From positions 806,001 through 870,000 of the forward strand of contig JAVHZZ010000016.1 of assembly GCA_036250195.1 (NCBI GenBank): a DNA stretch of 64,000 nt. Direction: 5' to 3'. This stretch comes from Mixophyes australis. Taxonomy: Eukaryota > Chordata > Amphibia > Anura > Limnodynastidae. Position numbers and translations under genes: made by a program. Position 1 is the stretch's first letter; the number at the start of each line of letters is the position of its first letter. Below the pieces are notes generated by a model, which saw only the letters and a program-made list of their open reading frames with translations, ran no database searches and had not been told where the DNA came from. Shown here one piece after another: positions 60,001 through 64,000 of the stretch.

Positions 60001-63000
60001 ATTAATGAATCATGATATAAATCATAAATTGAATCATAAATCATAAATCATGAATTGAATCATAAATCATGAATCATAAATCGAATCATGAATCATGAAT
60101 TGAATCATGAATCATGAATTGAATCATGAATCATGAATTATGAATCATGAATTAAATCATGAATTATGAATCATGAATCGAAACATGAATCATGAATTGA
60201 ATCATGAATCATGAATCATGAAATGAATCAAGAATCATGAATCGAATCATGAATCATGAATCATGAATAATGAATCGAATCATGAATCATGAATTGAATC
60301 ATGAATCATGAATTGAATCATGAATTATGAATCGAAACAAGAATCATGAAATGAATCATGAATCATGAAACGAATCATAAAACATTAATCATGAATCGAA
60401 TCATGAATCATGAATTGAATCATGAATCATGAATTGAATCATGATTTGAATCATGAATCATGAATCATGAATTGAATCATGAATCATAAATCGAATCATA
60501 AATCTTGAATCGAATCATGAATCATGAATTGAATCATGAATTATGAATCATGAATCATTAATCGAATCATGAATCATGAATTGAATCATGAATTGAATCA
60601 TAAATCAAGAATCCTGAATTGACTCATCATCATCATCATCATCATTTATTTATATAGCGCCACTAATTCCGCAGCGCTGTACAGAGAACTCATTCACATC
60701 AGTCCCTGCCCCATTGGAGCTCACAGTCTAAATTCCCTACTATACACACACTCACACACACAGACAGACAGAGAGGGAGGGAGAGACTAGGGTCAATTTT
60801 TTTTTTTTTATTTATTTTTTTATTGCAGCCAGTATGTTTTTGGAGTGTGGGAGGAAACCGGAGCACCCGGAGGAAACCCACGCAAACACAGGGAGAACAT
60901 ACAAACTCCACACAGATAAGGCCATGGTCGGGAATTGAACTCATGACCCCAATGCTGTGAGGCAGACGTGCTAACCACTACGCCACTGTGCTGCCCTAAT
61001 GAATCATGAATCGAATCATGAATCATGAATTGAATCATGAATCATGAATTGAATCATGAATTATGAATCGAAACAAGAATCATGAAATGAATCATGAATC
61101 ATGAAACGAATCATAAATCATTAATCATGAATCGAATCATGAATCATGAATTGAATCATGAATCATGAATTGAATCATGATTTGAATCATGAATCATGAA
61201 TCATGAATTGAATCATGAATCATAAATCGAATCATAAATCTTGAATCGAATCATGAATCATGAATTGAATCATGAATTATGAATCATGAATCATGAATCG
61301 AATCATGAATCATGAATTGAATCATGAATTGAATCATAAATCAAGAATCCTGAATTAAATCATGAATCATGAATCGAATCATGAATCATGAATTGAATCA
61401 TGAATTATGAATCATGAATCATGAATCGAATCATGAATCATGAATTGAATCATGAATCATGAAATGAATCATGAATTGAATCATGAATTGAATCATGAAT
61501 CATGAATAATGAATTGAATCATGAATCATGAAATGAATCATGAATTGAATCATGAATCATGAATTGAATCATGAATCATGAATTGAATCATGAATCATGA
61601 ATTGAATCATGAATTGAATCATGAATCATGAATTGAATCACGAATCATGAATCATTATTCATGATTTGAATCATGAATCATGAATCAAATCATGAATCAT
61701 AAATTGAATCATGAATCATGAATCGAATCATGAATTATGAATTGAATCATAATTTGAATCATGAATCATGAATCATGAATTAAATCATGAATCGAATCAT
61801 GAATCATGAATCATGAATCATGAATTGAATCATGAATTGAATCATAAATCATGAATCATGAATTGAATCATGAATCATAAATCGAATCATGAATCATGAA
61901 TTGAATCATGAATCATGAATATAATCATGAATCATGAATTGCATCATGAATCATGAATTGAATCATGAATCATTAATCATGAATTAAATCATGAATCATG
62001 AAATGAATCATGAATTGAATCATGAATCATGAAATGAATCATGAATTGAATCATAAATTGAATCATGAATCATGAATAATGAATTGAATCATAAATCATG
62101 AAATGAATCATGAATTGAATCATGAATCATGAATTGAATCATGAATCATGAATTGAATCATGAATCATGAAATGAATCTTGAATTGAATCATGAATAATG
62201 AATCATGAATTGAATCATGAATCATGATTCATGAATTGAATCATGAATCATGAATCAAATCATGAATCATAAATTGAATCATGAATCATGAATCATGAAT
62301 CATGAATTGAATTATGAATTAAATCATAAATCAAGAATCCTGAATTGAATCATGAATAATGAATTGAATCATGAATCATGAATCATGAATCATGAATCGA
62401 ATCATGAATCATGAATTGAATCATGAATCATGAAACAAATCATGAATCATGAATTGAATCATGAATCATGAATCATGAATCGAATCATGAATCATGAATC
62501 ATGAATTGAATCATGAATCATGAATCATGAATCGAATCATGAATCATGAATTGAATCATGAATCATGAATTGAATCATGAATTATGAATCATGAAATGAT
62601 TTAAGAATGATGAATCGAATTATGAATCATGAATAATGAATCGAATCATGAATCATGAATTGAATCATGAATTATGAATAGAAACACGAATCATGAAATG
62701 AATCATGAATCATGAAACGAATTATAAATCATTAATCATGAATCAAATCATTAATCATGAATTGAATCATGAATCATGAATTGAATCATAAATCATGAAT
62801 TGAATCATGAATCATGAATCATGAATCGAATCATGAATCATGATTGATGAATTAAATCATGAATCATGAATCATGATTCATGAATTGAATCATGAATCGA
62901 ATCATGAATCATGAATCATGAATTGAATCATGAATCATGAATCGAATCATGAATCTCGAATCATGAATTGAATCATGAATCATAAATCGAATCATGAATC

Positions 63001-64000
63001 ATGAATCGAATCATGAATCTTGAATCATGAATCATGAAATGAATCATGAATTGAATCATAAATCATGAATCATGAATTGAATCATGAATCATGAATGGAA
63101 TCATGAATCATGAATTGAATCATGAATCATGAATTAAATCATGAATCATGAATCATGAATTGAATCATGAATCATGAATCATGAATAGAATCATGAATCA
63201 TGAATCATGAATCATGAATTGAATCATGAATCGAATCATGAATCATGAATCATGAATTGAATCATGAATCATGAATCGAATCATGAATCTCAAATCATGA
63301 ATTGAATCATGAATCATGAATCGAATCATGAATTATGAATTAAATCATAATTCATGAATCATGAATCAAATTGTGAATCATGAATTGAATCATGAATTAA
63401 ATCATAAATCATGTATCATGAATTGAATCATGAATCATAAATCGAATCATGAATCATGAATCGAATCATGAATCATGAATCGAATCATGAATCATGAATT
63501 GAATCATGAATCATGAATCATGAATCATGAATCGAATCATGAATCATGAATTGAATCATGAATCATGAATCGAATCATGAATCTTGAATCATGAATCATG
63601 AATCAAATCATGAATCATGAAACATGAATCGAATCATGAATCATGAATTATGAATCGAATCATGAATCATGAATCATGAATTGAATCATGAATCATGAAT
63701 CATGAATCATGAATTGAATCATGAATCGAATCATAAATCATGAATCATGAATTGAATCATGAATCATTAATCGAATCATGAATCTCGAATCATGAATCGA
63801 ATCATGAATCATGAATTGAATCATGAATCATGAATCATGAATCTTGAATCGAATCATGAATTATGAATTAAATCATGAATCATGAATCATGAATCAAATC
63901 GTGAATCATGAATTGAATCATGAATTGAATCATGAATCATGAATCATGAATTGAATCATGAATCATGAATCGAATCATGAATCATGAATTGAATTGTGAA
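60001..64000. repeat. ~4-kb higher-order unit with SINE, copy 2
   Basis: This unit repeats 55.82-60.0 kb head to tail, including the SINE. Near 63980 it continues into GAATTGAATTGTGAA, where copy 1 had ATTAATGAATC. A third identical unit therefore does not begin in the same way at the window edge. Confidence 0.87.
60625..60996 (-). mobile_element. tRNA-derived SINE, copy 2 (co-duplicated)
   Basis: This copy is nearly identical to copy 1 and has the same flanking tiles on both sides (GAATCCTGAATTGACT on the left, TAATGAATCATGAATCG on the right). The differences I counted are a T-to-A change and a 1-bp loss in the T tract, an A-to-C change (GGCAATGG to GGCCATGG, at 60923), and a 12-bp deletion after GCAGCCA. 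A box at 60975-60985 and B box at 60931-60941 are unchanged. Identical flanks show that it was copied together with its satellite unit and did not insert independently. No protein is encoded. Confidence 0.9.

Larger units (their letters stand above)
1..64000. repeat. Giant GAATCAT/GAATY satellite array, open at both ends
   Basis: Apart from the two SINE copies, the whole window is direct tandem copies of GAATCAT interspersed with the 5-bp tile GAATC or GAATT. Composite units are 12, 19, 26 or 33 bp (one short tile plus one to four long tiles). Common heptamer variants are GAATTAT, AAATCAT, GATTCAT and GAAACAT. All long stretches run in the same orientation and no flank of unique DNA is reached at either end. 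Period 7 is not a multiple of 3, and both TGAATCA and its complement TGATTCA contain TGA, so all six frames are closed within a few tiles. It is a non-coding satellite. I do not recognise it as a named family. Confidence 0.97.

Noticed and set aside
60699..60944. 81-codon minus-strand open frame
   Set aside because: It lies wholly inside SINE copy 2 and reads through its A-rich and CT/GT-rich tracts (lysine run, Ser/Leu/Val/Cys-rich end). It is kept open by the 12-bp and 1-bp losses and is not a conserved frame.
1..64000. Centromere identity
   Set aside because: The layout fits, but no CENP-B-box-like sequence or other specific evidence was seen. Recorded only as a possibility.

Overview
The window is almost entirely one AT-rich, gene-free tandem array, and it is open at both ends. 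Its building block is GAATCAT (7 bp), mixed in irregular order with a shorter tile, GAATC or GAATT (5 bp). I found no protein-coding gene, no functional RNA gene and no CRISPR. The only sequence of another kind is two copies of a ~0.38 kb tRNA-derived SINE on the minus strand, at 56477-56861 and 60625-60996. The SINE has a tRNA-like head with A and B boxes, a central part like the vertebrate HE1/V-SINE group, and a 3' end (AGCGCTGCGGAATTAGTGG then GCGCTATATAAATAAA) of a kind I recall from frog genomes. The window is therefore vertebrate and most likely an anuran amphibian. The chromosome position (pericentromere, sex chromosome or other heterochromatin) cannot be read from the sequence.

The array is a patchwork of higher-order repeats recognised by rare variant tiles. 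1-4.8 kb: units of about 1165, 633 and 1136 bp. 4.8-9.1 kb: a 2.14 kb pair nested in the next level. 5.63-16.70 kb: two nearly identical 5532-bp tandem units. 17.57-23.37 kb: two 2902-bp tandem units, with part of a third at 24.0-25.35 kb. 26.5-36.1 kb: a 3.4 kb segment repeated at a distance of 6.1-6.2 kb. 36.4-37.6 kb: a re-copy of 32.8-34.0 kb. 38.0-39.5 kb: short units with GAATATAATC tiles. 39.7-43.9 kb: mixed units with TGAGTCA tiles. 43.9-49.2 kb: a 2.68 kb pair. 48.8-51.85 kb: a 1.51 kb pair. 52.0-52.75 kb: a block resembling 1.14-1.95 kb. 53.5-55.8 kb: a SINE-free relative of the last unit. 55.8-64 kb: two ~4 kb units, each carrying the SINE at the same internal position.

Nothing here works as an operon or pathway. 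What the window records is satellite evolution: unequal exchange at several scales, one SINE insertion later copied along with its host unit, and a C/T/A variant pattern at the array's only recurrent CpG that looks like methylation-driven decay. All offsets were counted by eye from landmark variants. Block edges are good to some tens of bases unless an exact offset is given.
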